From JAGQVA01 sp033764335 (GTDB taxonomy: Bacteria; Bacteroidota; Bacteroidia; J057), in the NCBI GenBank assembly GCA_033764335.1, contig JANRJC010000024.1, positions 23,032 to 87,031 of the forward strand: a stretch of DNA of 64,000 nt, in the 5' to 3' direction. The first letter of the stretch is position 1. Each line of letters begins with the position of its first letter. The notes below the pieces were generated by a model. The model was given only the letters and a program-made list of their open reading frames with translations. It searched no databases and had not been told where the DNA came from. Below, one piece after another: positions 1 to 8,943 of the stretch. The position numbers and the translations under genes were made by a program.

Positions 1-1
1 C

Positions 2-115
2 ATGGCAAACAAAGCCCTGGGGTATAAATTCCCCTCCCTTCCGCAAGGATTAGAGCGGATGTATAAAACGACGCGGTACAAAAAACTTGCTTTAAAAGCC
101 AAAAACCATGTTTGA
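2..115 (+). CDS. C-terminal end of an unidentified protein (partial)
   Basis: An open frame runs in from the window edge and stops at TGA 113-115, giving about 37 basic residues ending KLALKAKNHV. The stop overlaps the ATG of the next gene at 108, the kind of overlap expected from translational coupling in an operon. The in-frame ATG at base 2 is probably internal, because nothing before it is visible. I do not recognise the family. The operon it ends continues with membrane proteins and a Rieske/ferric-reductase-like protein, so a redox or membrane function is possible, but this is only context. Confidence 0.45.
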   Translation: MANKALGYKFPSLPQGLERMYKTTRYKKLALKAKNHV

Positions 116-317
116 AACCATCGTATCTTTTGTGTTTATGCTGCTGGGTTTATATCTTCTGGCGGGATTGGTTTTCGGAGTGTATTTTGTATTTAAAGGG
201 GTTGAGAAAATAGATGAAGGCGCCCAAGGCACCCGTTGGGGATTCCGTTTGTTGATTTTACCCGGAACCATCGCTCTGTGGCCGATTTTGCTCCGCAAAT
301 GGCGAAACGTTTCCTGA
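108..317 (+). CDS. small membrane protein, unknown function
   Basis: A 69-residue protein with a strong N-terminal transmembrane helix (about residues 3-30), a short polar stretch (KGVEKIDEGAQGTRWG) and a second hydrophobic segment (about 46-62) ending in basic residues. The ATG overlaps the stop of the preceding gene and the next gene starts 36 bases on, so it is probably part of one operon with the Rieske protein. The family is not one I can name. A small subunit or assembly factor for the downstream redox protein is a guess. Confidence 0.6.
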   Translation: MFETIVSFVFMLLGLYLLAGLVFGVYFVFKGVEKIDEGAQGTRWGFRLLILPGTIALWPILLRKWRNVS

Positions 318-353
318 TTTTCCCCGGTTCATTTAATATTTAATCTTTCCACT

Positions 354-851
354 ATGACTCCGGCCTTGCGAAAAAGACATCTTCACACCTGGGTATTATT
401 GGCAATCGTCGTACCCATCGGTTTTTACCTGGCATTGCTGGTTATTCCTAAAATCCCGCCCGGAAAAACAATCCCTAACCCGCAACCTCAGCCGCTGGAA
501 AACCGCGTAAGAAGTGCGGAAAACGGTAGTTTTGGAATAACCGCGAACCTCCGGGCGCAAACCCAAAGCATGGTTCGGGAAGGCACCGACAATGGGTTAC
601 CTTCGATGGAGGATACCTTTTTTCAATTGGAAATCCTGCTGACTCAACCTCTTTTATCCCCCTCTACGCTGGTATATCTGGCGCTCGAACCCGGAAGCAA
701 TTCGGTGGAGGAAAAATTGCTGATAGGACGTATCGGTTCACCGGGCCAATATCGGTTTAACCTCGATCAGCTTTCTAATCCTCCGGAAACTCTATACCTC
801 ATTTTTTATGATGACTATCACAAAAAAGTTTTGTTGGAAATTGAGCTTTGA
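354..851 (+). CDS. membrane-anchored hypothetical protein
   Basis: A 165-residue protein with one N-terminal transmembrane helix (about residues 12-31) after a short basic cytoplasmic tail (RKRHLH), then a periplasmic part that is proline-rich at first (residues 34-48) and beta-rich later. There are no Cys residues or recognisable catalytic motifs. It lies between the small membrane protein and the Rieske fusion in the same direction with short gaps, so it probably belongs to that operon. Function unknown. Confidence 0.6.
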   Translation: MTPALRKRHLHTWVLLAIVVPIGFYLALLVIPKIPPGKTIPNPQPQPLENRVRSAENGSFGITANLRAQTQSMVREGTDNGLPSMEDTFFQLEILLTQPLLSPSTLVYLALEPGSNSVEEKLLIGRIGSPGQYRFNLDQLSNPPETLYLIFYDDYHKKVLLEIEL

Positions 852-852
852 A

Positions 853-878
853 TAATGGTCAATTGTTAATGGTCAATT
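853..878 (+). repeat. 12-bp direct repeat abutting the start of the Rieske gene
   Basis: The 12-mer TAATGGTCAATT occurs twice, at 853-864 and 867-878, separated by GT, and the second copy directly touches the ATG at 879. It fills the whole gap between the two genes, so there is no room for a Shine-Dalgarno site. It may be a slipped-strand duplication or the trace of a short repeat family. Confidence 0.6.
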
Positions 879-1910
879 ATGGCAGTAATTTATAATGCTA
901 TTGGTTGGAATCGCCAGAAAAAAGTCTATGACTGGCTGATTTTGGGAATGGTGGTTTTGTATATCGGGCTGTTTGTCGGGTTGAATATTGTATTTTCCCC
1001 GGGCATTACCCCCGAGACTCTCATCATTCGGGCTTTTGGCAGTCTGGCGATCATCATGTTGCATATCATTCTGGCAATTGGGCCGATGGCCCGGCTGTAT
1101 CCCCGGTTTTTGCCGATTCTGTACAATCGCCGGCACTTGGGGGTGTCTATGTTTTTGATTGCAGCGGTTCACGGAGTGTTCAGCATCATTCAGTTCCATA
1201 CGCTGGGTTCGCTGAATCCTTTTGTATCACTTTTTGTCTCTAATTCCGATTACGGAAATTTGTCGCGGTTCCCGTTTGAAATTCTGGGCTTTTTTGCGCT
1301 GGTAATTTTGTTTTTAATGGCCGCCACTAGCCACGATTTTTGGCTCAATACCCTAAGCCCTCGTGTCTGGAAGACTCTTCACATGTCAGTGTATGTGGCC
1401 TGGGCACTGGTGGTTATGCACGTGATGCTCGGAGTGGTTCAATATGATACTTCCCCCCTTACCGTGGGTTTTATCGGCTCAGGAATGGCTCTTCTGATTG
1501 TCTTACACCTGATGGCGGGACTCAAACAAAACCGCGAAAATAAATCGGAATATCAACTCGAAAACGGGTTTGTGCGGGTATGTGAGGTAAATGAAATCTC
1601 CGACAAACGCGCCAAAATGGTTCTGATCGGTAAGGAAAACATTGCCATTTTTCGCTACGGCAACAAACTTTCGGCTCTTTCCAATGTCTGTAAACACCAG
1701 AACGGCCCCCTGGGCGAAGGCAAAATTGTCAACGGTTGTGTCGTCTGTCCCTGGCATGGCTATGAATACAAACCCGAAGACGGCACGTCTCCGCCTCCGT
1801 TTAAAGAAAAAGTGGCCACCTACAACCTCCGGTTGGTCGGATCAGCGGTTTATGTAAACCCTTCTCCTCATCCGGAAGGAACCCGGGTGGAACCTCTAAT
1901 TATTTCTTAA
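879..1910 (+). CDS. ferric reductase-like transmembrane/Rieske [2Fe-2S] fusion protein
   Basis: A 343-residue two-domain protein. Residues about 15-215 form six hydrophobic helices with several helix histidines (for example H62, H98, H168, H181), as in the ferric reductase-like (YedZ/NOX-type) haem-binding membrane domain. Residues about 230-335 are a Rieske domain with the full ligand set: C271-K-H273, then 16 residues, then C290-x2-H293 (CVVCPWHGYEY). The fusion should carry electrons between a membrane b-type haem and a soluble partner at the [2Fe-2S] cluster. No flavin or NAD domain is present, so the electron donor lies elsewhere. It sits in an operon with small membrane proteins; its substrate is unknown. 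Confidence 0.85.
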   Translation: MAVIYNAIGWNRQKKVYDWLILGMVVLYIGLFVGLNIVFSPGITPETLIIRAFGSLAIIMLHIILAIGPMARLYPRFLPILYNRRHLGVSMFLIAAVHGVFSIIQFHTLGSLNPFVSLFVSNSDYGNLSRFPFEILGFFALVILFLMAATSHDFWLNTLSPRVWKTLHMSVYVAWALVVMHVMLGVVQYDTSPLTVGFIGSGMALLIVLHLMAGLKQNRENKSEYQLENGFVRVCEVNEISDKRAKMVLIGKENIAIFRYGNKLSALSNVCKHQNGPLGEGKIVNGCVVCPWHGYEYKPEDGTSPPPFKEKVATYNLRLVGSAVYVNPSPHPEGTRVEPLIIS

Positions 1911-1920
1911 TCCGGTAAAT

Positions 1921-2751
1921 ATGGCATCAAACACAAAAAATCCCAACGTACAGCCCGATGACTTTTACATCGGTTATCTGCCTCAAATACCGGCTTCTTA
2001 CCGCAAACCGTTATTGTTTGCCGTTGTGTTTGCCGGTTTGTTTTTGGTGGGAGGTGCGTGGTTGTGGGTTTCTTCGCAGAAAAAATTCCCGGTGGCAGCC
2101 TTTGACCTAGGCAAACCGGTTACTTTGAAGGGCATTGTTTTTCAGGAGCCGGTACCGGCCATACGGGTAGTGAGTGGTCGGGATTTTCTGGGCAACCAGG
2201 TGTTTCAGACAATTCCGCTGATCAATTTCGGGAAATTTGGCGCTTCCGGGCTTCTGAGGGAGTACGAACAAAAAACCGGAAAACCCCTAAATCAGGGCGA
2301 AACAACCCTGGAAGGAACCTTGATCTATCGCGACGGCAAAACTCTGTTTGAACTCACAAGCCGCTCAAATGCGCTGAAAGGTTTTTCCGATGACCTTTCT
2401 GCTTACGATGAGGAAGTGCGTCGTCTGACGACAACTGCTCTCGGCGAGGCCGAACTTACCGGCGAAATCGTGGATCCGAAATGTTATTTTGGCGTAATGA
2501 AACCCGGCGAGGGAAAAGTACACCGTGCCTGCGCCTCCTTGTGTATCCGGGGGGGAATTCCGCCGGTATTGGTTTCCAAAGATGAAAACGGAAGTTCCAC
2601 CTATTTTTTGCTCTTAGGACAAAACGGAGAAATGATTAATGAAAAAATCCTCGATTATATAGCCGTTCCTTCCCGCTTCACCGGTAAAGTTTTTCAGGCA
2701 GATGACTGGTTCCTTTTTTATGTAAATCCCGAGGAAATTACACCTATCTGA
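1921..2751 (+). CDS. membrane-anchored protein with a CYFGxMKPGxGKxHRAC motif
   Basis: A 276-residue protein with one transmembrane helix (about residues 30-50) and a large exported part. Its C-terminal third holds a dense motif around C188, H201, C204 and C208 followed by IRGGIPPVLV, which looks like a metal, haem or redox site. I recognise this as a recurrent motif of uncharacterised proteins near Rieske-type oxidoreductases but cannot name the family. It starts 11 bases after the Rieske gene and closes the operon, so it is probably a partner of that protein. Its end overlaps the convergent dehydrogenase gene by 8 bases. Confidence 0.65.
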   Translation: MASNTKNPNVQPDDFYIGYLPQIPASYRKPLLFAVVFAGLFLVGGAWLWVSSQKKFPVAAFDLGKPVTLKGIVFQEPVPAIRVVSGRDFLGNQVFQTIPLINFGKFGASGLLREYEQKTGKPLNQGETTLEGTLIYRDGKTLFELTSRSNALKGFSDDLSAYDEEVRRLTTTALGEAELTGEIVDPKCYFGVMKPGEGKVHRACASLCIRGGIPPVLVSKDENGSSTYFLLLGQNGEMINEKILDYIAVPSRFTGKVFQADDWFLFYVNPEEITPI

Positions 2752-5617
2752 TTATTAACTTCAGGGTTTCTGAATAAATATCGGTAGTGATTTTAACCAG
2801 ATAAATTCCTCCGGATAAACCTCCGGTACGGATTCGCCACTCGTTTTCGCCGGCATTGCCGATGCGGGTTTTTTTCATCGTTTTTTGCCCGCGAGGGTCA
2901 AAAATTTCCAGATGACACTGCGCCGGATCTTCGAGGTAATAACGGATGACTACACTGTTTTCTGCTTCTGCCGGATTGGGATAAACGGAGGCATTTAACC
3001 CCCGCGTAAATCCGGCAAAAAAAACCTCTGCCTGATTGGAATAAGCGATATTTCCGTGGGAATCTATTCTCCGGATTCGGTAAAAATTACGCCCATTTAG
3101 AGGCATTCGATCATACAGGCGAAAGATTTTTCCCAAAAGCGAAACGCCGCCCGGAGCCGAGATGATTTCTTTAAAATATTTTCCGTCTGACGAACGCTCA
3201 ACTACGTATTGCTGAAGGTTTTCCGGTGAGGGATCTTCTCCCGTTAATTCTACCTGATTTTCTGCTATCGTCGCCCGAAGGTTAAGATGAACGACGGGCA
3301 ATAAGACGTCGGGCAATCCGCGAACCAATTCTACTAGTGTAACCGGGGATAAGTTTCCCAGCGTATCTTCAAACTGATAGGTAAAATGATCTGCCGAATC
3401 CGGCCCTCCGGTGTAATCGTAAGTTATGAGGCCGTTTACCGGATTTACAACTACGGTTCCTTCGAGGGGAGGGGTGATAATCGTAACGGACCCTTTATCT
3501 ATGGGAGCAGGCCCCGCGATGTCATTGGCGAGGACATTGAGCACGGTACTCATCACCGGCGTAAATCCTAAAAGATCGGTCTGGCCAATAGGCCCTCCAC
3601 AGTCCGGATAAATATCCTGCCAGCTATTGGCCGTTAATCCCGCGGCATCGGTTACACTCAAACTCACCCGATAAAAATACAATACCCCGTCGCAGCCAAT
3701 CGGAGATAAACCGGTTGTGGTAACTTTCGCAGTATCTTCCGGTTCGGGATGATTGTGTGCGGAGTGGTAAAGCGTCGTTTGCCAGGAGTAAAACAATTCG
3801 GAAGGGCCGTGTTCGGCATCGGTAACGATGGCATTTAGCGGGACGGAGGTGAGTCCTGACATGCTGTAAGAATAAACATTGTCAAAACTTACCGACACGA
3901 TCACCGGGGGGGTATTATTTACCGAAATAACCACCGAGTCGGTATGGGATTCTCCGTCGTCATCCGTTACGGTTAGCCGGACTACATATTTGGTTGGTGC
4001 GGAAGACGGCGGTGAAAAAATGTGTTGAGGATTAATCGCCGTATTTATTGGAGAGCCGTCGTCAAAATCCCAGGCATACAGCAAGGTATCGTTGTCGGGG
4101 TCAGAGGACTTGCTGCCGTCAAACTGAACCGTAAGCGGCCCGACACCGAATTGAGTATCAGCTTCTGCTATTGCAGTGGGGGGTAAATTTGCCGGAGCGT
4201 AAATGATTTTTCGCACCTCTTTGGCATTGTAGTCCACATAAAAAATACCGGGTTCTGTCGGACTTGCCGCCATACTCACAATGGAAGGCCCATTTTGAAT
4301 AAAATCATAAACGGAATCGGGTTCATTATTGGCGTCGAGGCGGATCGCCTTTACCCAGCCATCATTAAAGTCTATGTGATAATAGACATTTCGGTACAAG
4401 GCCGGAAAATCCGTGCCTTCATAAAAAATCCCACTCAGGGAACAGGCTCCGGATGCGGGATTTCCGAAATTGGGATTTGCAACTCCCATTGTATAAACCG
4501 TTCCACCTACGGTGAGATGGGAGACCGAACCAATATGACTATATTCAAAAGCCGGTAAGTTGTGATTGCTGATGTAAGCGGAAAAAGAAGGAGGCAGGTC
4601 CGCGAGGTTGACAAAATTGGTGTCCACTCCTTCAAAAATGGGCCAGCCGGAGTTTTGCCCACCGGTAGTAATCATGTCTAATTCTTCCCGGTCATTGTGG
4701 CCGACATCGCTCACCATGAGCGTTCCCGGGTCGCCGAATGCGGGGTTATGGTCGCCGGTTCCCGGCAAGTAAATCATACGAAAGGGATTTCGGAACCCCA
4801 TCGCCCAGATTCGGGATTGGGGCGAACGGGGAAAAGCCGGATCGTAATACGGATTGCTGGAAACTCCTTCTCCCGTGGCGGGGTCGAGCCGGAGGATTTT
4901 TCCATTTAAGGTAAAAGGATATTGGGCGCGATACCGGCCAATAGCCGCTTCCAGCGAGTCCATGATACCATCCGTAACCGCCTGCGCCGAATAGTCCAGT
5001 GAAGCCGTGGAGCCGGAATAAGAATCTCCCACAGATACCATCAGGGTTTTATCCAACATAAAAACGAGGCTTCCCGCTGTGTGGGACGGGGCCGTTACCG
5101 GGATTCCGTCGCCGATACTGTCGCCGAGAATAATCGTTCGGCTTCCCGGAAGGGTGGTTTTGTACCCATTCGCGGGGTCGGCGGTATAACGAGTCAGCCG
5201 TGCAAGGGTGGCGTTGTTGTACTCATTGGAATTGGCATTGTAGGAAGGTGTGCCATAATGAAGGAGATGGTGCCGATCCACATTATAAAGCAGGTAATAA
5301 TATCCGTTTGTCCAGAAGTCCGGGTCTAAAGCAAAACTGCTCAACCCCAGGTCATTGTGATTGGCAACTTCTTCGCTGATGTCAATCAGCGGAACGGGAA
5401 GTTTAACACCATTTTCCACCACATACACCACACCGGGTTTGTCCCAGACATACATTAACCCGTTAGGCGCAAAAGCCAGCCCTTCCGGTTTGTTGAAACC
5501 CGACACCACCCACTGATCGGCAAATCCCGGCGGTTGTGCCGTCAGATTTGTGAAAAAGAGAAGACACCCTGTGAAAAGAAGGGCTGTTCCGCGTTGAAAA
5601 AATGAAAAGAGCAACAT
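2744..5617 (-). CDS. secreted glucose/sorbosone dehydrogenase-like protein with PKD and T9SS sorting domains
   Basis: A 957-residue protein counted from ATG 5617; a longer frame starts at TTG 5677, but MLLFSFFQRGTALLFTGCLL is a proper signal peptide only from 5617. After the signal comes a six-bladed propeller like the PQQ-dependent glucose/sorbosone dehydrogenase family (NHNDLGLSSFALDPDF, GKILRLDPATGEG, GFRNPFRM), then a PKD domain (AWDFDDGSP), a cadherin- or Ig-like stretch, and a C-terminal T9SS type A sorting domain (YPNP...GIYLVKI). It should be exported by the Sec system and then by T9SS to the surface or medium. It is a paralogue of the next gene. PQQ use is a family property, not visible here. 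The stop overlaps the convergent gene. Confidence 0.85.
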   Translation of the reverse strand: MLLFSFFQRGTALLFTGCLLFFTNLTAQPPGFADQWVVSGFNKPEGLAFAPNGLMYVWDKPGVVYVVENGVKLPVPLIDISEEVANHNDLGLSSFALDPDFWTNGYYYLLYNVDRHHLLHYGTPSYNANSNEYNNATLARLTRYTADPANGYKTTLPGSRTIILGDSIGDGIPVTAPSHTAGSLVFMLDKTLMVSVGDSYSGSTASLDYSAQAVTDGIMDSLEAAIGRYRAQYPFTLNGKILRLDPATGEGVSSNPYYDPAFPRSPQSRIWAMGFRNPFRMIYLPGTGDHNPAFGDPGTLMVSDVGHNDREELDMITTGGQNSGWPIFEGVDTNFVNLADLPPSFSAYISNHNLPAFEYSHIGSVSHLTVGGTVYTMGVANPNFGNPASGACSLSGIFYEGTDFPALYRNVYYHIDFNDGWVKAIRLDANNEPDSVYDFIQNGPSIVSMAASPTEPGIFYVDYNAKEVRKIIYAPANLPPTAIAEADTQFGVGPLTVQFDGSKSSDPDNDTLLYAWDFDDGSPINTAINPQHIFSPPSSAPTKYVVRLTVTDDDGESHTDSVVISVNNTPPVIVSVSFDNVYSYSMSGLTSVPLNAIVTDAEHGPSELFYSWQTTLYHSAHNHPEPEDTAKVTTTGLSPIGCDGVLYFYRVSLSVTDAAGLTANSWQDIYPDCGGPIGQTDLLGFTPVMSTVLNVLANDIAGPAPIDKGSVTIITPPLEGTVVVNPVNGLITYDYTGGPDSADHFTYQFEDTLGNLSPVTLVELVRGLPDVLLPVVHLNLRATIAENQVELTGEDPSPENLQQYVVERSSDGKYFKEIISAPGGVSLLGKIFRLYDRMPLNGRNFYRIRRIDSHGNIAYSNQAEVFFAGFTRGLNASVYPNPAEAENSVVIRYYLEDPAQCHLEIFDPRGQKTMKKTRIGNAGENEWRIRTGGLSGGIYLVKITTDIYSETLKLIIR

Positions 5618-5653
5618 AGTTTGTGCAAAAGATCGGTTCGGGGTAAAATTATT

Positions 5654-5687
5654 AAAAAAAAAGGCAGGATGTTGCAATCCTACCTTT
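5654..5687 (-). terminator. rho-independent terminator after the upstream dehydrogenase gene
   Basis: Read on the minus strand, AAAGGTAGGAT (5687-5677) pairs with ATCCTGCCTTT (5670-5660) through an 11-bp stem with one G-U pair and a 6-base loop, followed by a run of nine T (5662-5654). It lies 27 bases after the stop of the 5714-8725 gene and before the second dehydrogenase gene, so the tandem paralogues probably have separate transcripts. Confidence 0.8.
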
Positions 5688-5713
5688 AATTATTTGTGAA
5701 AAATTCCCATGTA

Positions 5714-8700
5714 CTAACGAACGATTACTTTTGCGGTCTCAGACTGAAAATAATTGGACAGCCGGATAAAATAAATGCCAGGGGTAAGGGTTTCCGAAGA
5801 TAAAGTGATTCGGTTTACACCGCGTATAGCCGAGTAGTTGCTGCTTTGAATTTGTTTTCCGTTGAGGTCAAAGATTTGCAGATATACCGGACGGGTTTCG
5901 GCTGCCATAAAGTCCACCGAAAAATCATTGCCGTATTCTACCGGATTGGGCACAGATTTGAGATTCATCCCCAATCCCTTCGGATCAATATTTACTTCCA
6001 TGACGGATGAAAAACTCATGTGTCCGTTGAGATCAGTCTGCCGTAGGCGATAATACGAAGTGCCGGGCAGCGGATCACTATCGGTTGATTTATAAGCGGA
6101 AGGGGTTTGAACCGTTCCTTTTCCGTCTATCTGTGCGATTTGCCAGAATACCCGTCCGTCTGCGGAGCGTTCGACGGTAAAAAAGTCATTGTTGGTTTCG
6201 CTGGAGGTAACCCATTCGATGTCCACATGGTCACCTTTGGCGTAGGCATTTACGGACAAATATTCGACCGGGAAGGAGCTTCCACTCTGGCCGTCGGCAA
6301 GGGTAGCCATGATAACAGCGGAGGGAGTACCAAAAATATCATTTACGGTATAACTAAACCAGTCCGTTGTCTCTGCTCCCCCGTTGTGGGTATAGGTAAC
6401 CTGGCCGGTGAGAGGGTTGATCGAAACACTTCCCCACTGGGGTGCGTCCACAATCGCTACCGTTGTCGGGTCAATGGCGTTTCCATTGTAAGGAAGGTCA
6501 TTGTTCAGAATATTCAGAATCGTGCTCTGGCCGGAGACGTAGTTGTTGAAATCGGAACGTCCAACGGGGCCGAGGCAATTCGGATAAATATCCCGAATCA
6601 AACTGGCGGAAAGCCCTGCTTTATCTTTTACCGTGAGATAAATGCGGTAGAAGTACATAATTCCATCACAACCTACGGGAGTCAGAACGGTAGAAGTTGA
6701 GGCATTCATATCTTCGGCCTCTTCGTGTTCGTGATTAAAGTGGCGAAGGGAAGTTATCCAGTGATATTCCAAATCCGAAGGGCCGTGTTCGGCATCCGTT
6801 ACAACGGCATTGAGTGGAACAATGCTATTACCCGACATGTCAAAATAATGTACATTGTCGAGGCTGGTAGAAATGATCTTGGGGGGCGTATTATTCAGCG
6901 ATATGGTGATGATCATCGAATCTTTTTCCAGATCATCATCGGTGATGGTAAGTACCACGTCAAACTGTGCCGGAGCTGAAGAAGGAGCGGTAAATACATG
7001 GACGGGGGTAATGGTATGAACGAGAGGTGAACCATCTTTAAAATCCCAGGTATAAGTCATCGGGTCATTGTCGGGATCGGAGCTGCCACTGGCATCAAAC
7101 TGTACCGTCAATGGGCTGGTTCCATAAATTTTGTCCGCCGTACCCTGTGCGATGGGAGGAAGGTTGGCGGGCATATAGGTGATTTTGCGGAGTTCTTTTT
7201 CAAAAAAATCAATGTAAAAGATACCCGGTTCGGTAGGACTGATACCAATGGCGGGAATACTGCCGGTGATGTCGAGGAAATTGGTGATTTTGACCGGATT
7301 GTAGCTTTGGTCGAGTTCTACATGTTTGATCCAGCCTTCACCAAAGTCAACGGCATAATATCCTCTCCACTCTGTCGGGAAATCGGTTCCTTCGTAAAAC
7401 ACTCCGCCGATGGCGGCATTTCCGCTGAAAGGGGTTCCGTAAGAGGCATTAGAATTCATGCTGATCATGGTTCCGTTTACAACCACCCGTGAAATGTCGG
7501 TGCTGTGTTTGTAGTCGAAGATGGGTTTTTTGTAAGTAAATAAGTGGTATTGGGATGCCGGAATTTGTTGGCCAGGATTGCACGGATCAGGCCATGTGCC
7601 GTCATCGGAAAGTAAATCGGAAAATTTATAGTAAGGTTGTGCACAACCAGAAGGGGTTGGCGCTCCCATGTTGTAGGGTTCTGTGGCTACGTAGGAAGGA
7701 GCATCGGTAATGCCTTCATACAGAGGCCAGCCAAAATTTTGTCCGGGGCCGTCAATGATGCTGGTTTCTTCCCAGGTAGAAAATCCTACATCTCCGACAA
7801 AAAATATACCCGGATCTCCATCATTGGGGTTGTGGCTTCCGGTCTCGGGTTGGATGGTCATCCGGAAGGGGTTTCTCAGTCCCAATGCCCAGGTACGGGA
7901 TTGGGCAGAACGAGGATTCCCTGCATCATAAAATGGATTGCTGGGGATTCCATCACCAGTAGCCGGATCCACACGAAGGATTTTCCCGTTCATGGAACCC
8001 AGGTATTGTGCCCGCCAGGGGCCGATTACTTCGTCGGTATCAATAATGCCATCGGCCAAAGCCTGTTGTTCGTAATTATTGGGGGCCAATTCATGAAAAT
8101 ACATGTCCCCGCTGCATACCATCAACGTCCCATCGGTACCAAATACCAGGCTTCCTACGGAGTGGGTGGTTCCCAACATCGGGATTCCATTGTGTACCGA
8201 ATCGCCAATCAGAATCACCCGGCTTCCGGGGATTACGCTGTTGAAATCGTCCGCAGGATCGGCGGTATAACGGGTCAGGCGAGAGATAGTCGCCTTATTG
8301 TAATCATTGCTGTTGGAATTGTAAGCAGGAGTTCCGTAGTTCATCAAATGATGCCGGTCCACTGAATACAAAAGGTAAATATATCCGTTGCTCTGAAAAT
8401 TGGGGTCAAGGGCAAATCCGTTAAGCCCGTGGTCGTTGTGGTTGGCCACTTCTTCCTGAATATCAATGAGGTAATCCGGCAGGGTACTGCCGTTTTCAAT
8501 GATGGAAACCGTTCCTCTTTTTTCCCAGATATAAATCCGTCCCTGATAATCGAAAGTCAATCCTTCGGCTTTGTTAAAACCAGTAGAGACGAGTTCGTCG
8601 GCAAAATCGGCGGGTTGTGCATAAACGGTGGTTGAAACCGTAAGCAGGATCACAAAAGCAAGCAGAATACTTGAGAAGCGCTGAGGGTTGAAGACGTTGG

Positions 8701-8725
8701 TTCTTGCAGTTAATGAGCAGTTCAT
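5714..8725 (-). CDS. secreted glucose/sorbosone dehydrogenase-like protein with PKD and T9SS sorting domains (paralogue)
   Basis: A 1003-residue protein with the same layout as its downstream neighbour: signal peptide (cleavage after VYAQ, about residue 37), dehydrogenase propeller with the same landmarks (NHNDHGLNGFALDPNF, NGKILRVDPATGDG, LGLRNPFRM), a PKD domain (TWDFKDGSP), an Ig/cadherin-like region, and a T9SS type A domain (VPNP...GIYFIRLSN). It carries extra sequence inside the propeller and before the sorting domain. A perfect -7 box lies about 50 bases upstream and a strong terminator follows. The two genes arose by tandem duplication but have diverged well. The sugar substrate is unknown. 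Confidence 0.87.
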   Translation of the reverse strand: MNCSLTARTNVFNPQRFSSILLAFVILLTVSTTVYAQPADFADELVSTGFNKAEGLTFDYQGRIYIWEKRGTVSIIENGSTLPDYLIDIQEEVANHNDHGLNGFALDPNFQSNGYIYLLYSVDRHHLMNYGTPAYNSNSNDYNKATISRLTRYTADPADDFNSVIPGSRVILIGDSVHNGIPMLGTTHSVGSLVFGTDGTLMVCSGDMYFHELAPNNYEQQALADGIIDTDEVIGPWRAQYLGSMNGKILRVDPATGDGIPSNPFYDAGNPRSAQSRTWALGLRNPFRMTIQPETGSHNPNDGDPGIFFVGDVGFSTWEETSIIDGPGQNFGWPLYEGITDAPSYVATEPYNMGAPTPSGCAQPYYKFSDLLSDDGTWPDPCNPGQQIPASQYHLFTYKKPIFDYKHSTDISRVVVNGTMISMNSNASYGTPFSGNAAIGGVFYEGTDFPTEWRGYYAVDFGEGWIKHVELDQSYNPVKITNFLDITGSIPAIGISPTEPGIFYIDFFEKELRKITYMPANLPPIAQGTADKIYGTSPLTVQFDASGSSDPDNDPMTYTWDFKDGSPLVHTITPVHVFTAPSSAPAQFDVVLTITDDDLEKDSMIITISLNNTPPKIISTSLDNVHYFDMSGNSIVPLNAVVTDAEHGPSDLEYHWITSLRHFNHEHEEAEDMNASTSTVLTPVGCDGIMYFYRIYLTVKDKAGLSASLIRDIYPNCLGPVGRSDFNNYVSGQSTILNILNNDLPYNGNAIDPTTVAIVDAPQWGSVSINPLTGQVTYTHNGGAETTDWFSYTVNDIFGTPSAVIMATLADGQSGSSFPVEYLSVNAYAKGDHVDIEWVTSSETNNDFFTVERSADGRVFWQIAQIDGKGTVQTPSAYKSTDSDPLPGTSYYRLRQTDLNGHMSFSSVMEVNIDPKGLGMNLKSVPNPVEYGNDFSVDFMAAETRPVYLQIFDLNGKQIQSSNYSAIRGVNRITLSSETLTPGIYFIRLSNYFQSETAKVIVR

Positions 8726-8773
8726 GGGATTATTTATTCACAATATTTTTTGGCCTATTCACAAATAATACAT

Positions 8774-8805
8774 CAAATGTAAGATTAGACCGGTATGTGT
8801 ACAAT
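8774..8805 (-). promoter_or_regulatory. Bacteroidota-type promoter for the 1003-residue dehydrogenase gene
   Basis: On the minus strand there is a perfect -7 box TACATTTG (8781-8774) and a partial -33 element ending in TTG (8804-8802), 20 bases apart. Transcription would begin near 8770, about 45 bases before the ATG at 8725. Confidence 0.6.
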
Positions 8806-8943
8806 GATCCCAAGTAGAGAGGTCAATAACGATGATTGGGCGGCTAAAAGCGGGATATGAACGGTTAATGGTTTCTATCTGTCATGTTAAGTTTCGTAGA
8901 AATTTCACGCAAAAATTAATTTAAGAAATGTAAAATCAGAATT

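Noticed and set aside
853..878. The 12-bp direct repeat as an operator
   Set aside because: It is a direct, not inverted, repeat and lies inside an operon, directly next to the start codon.
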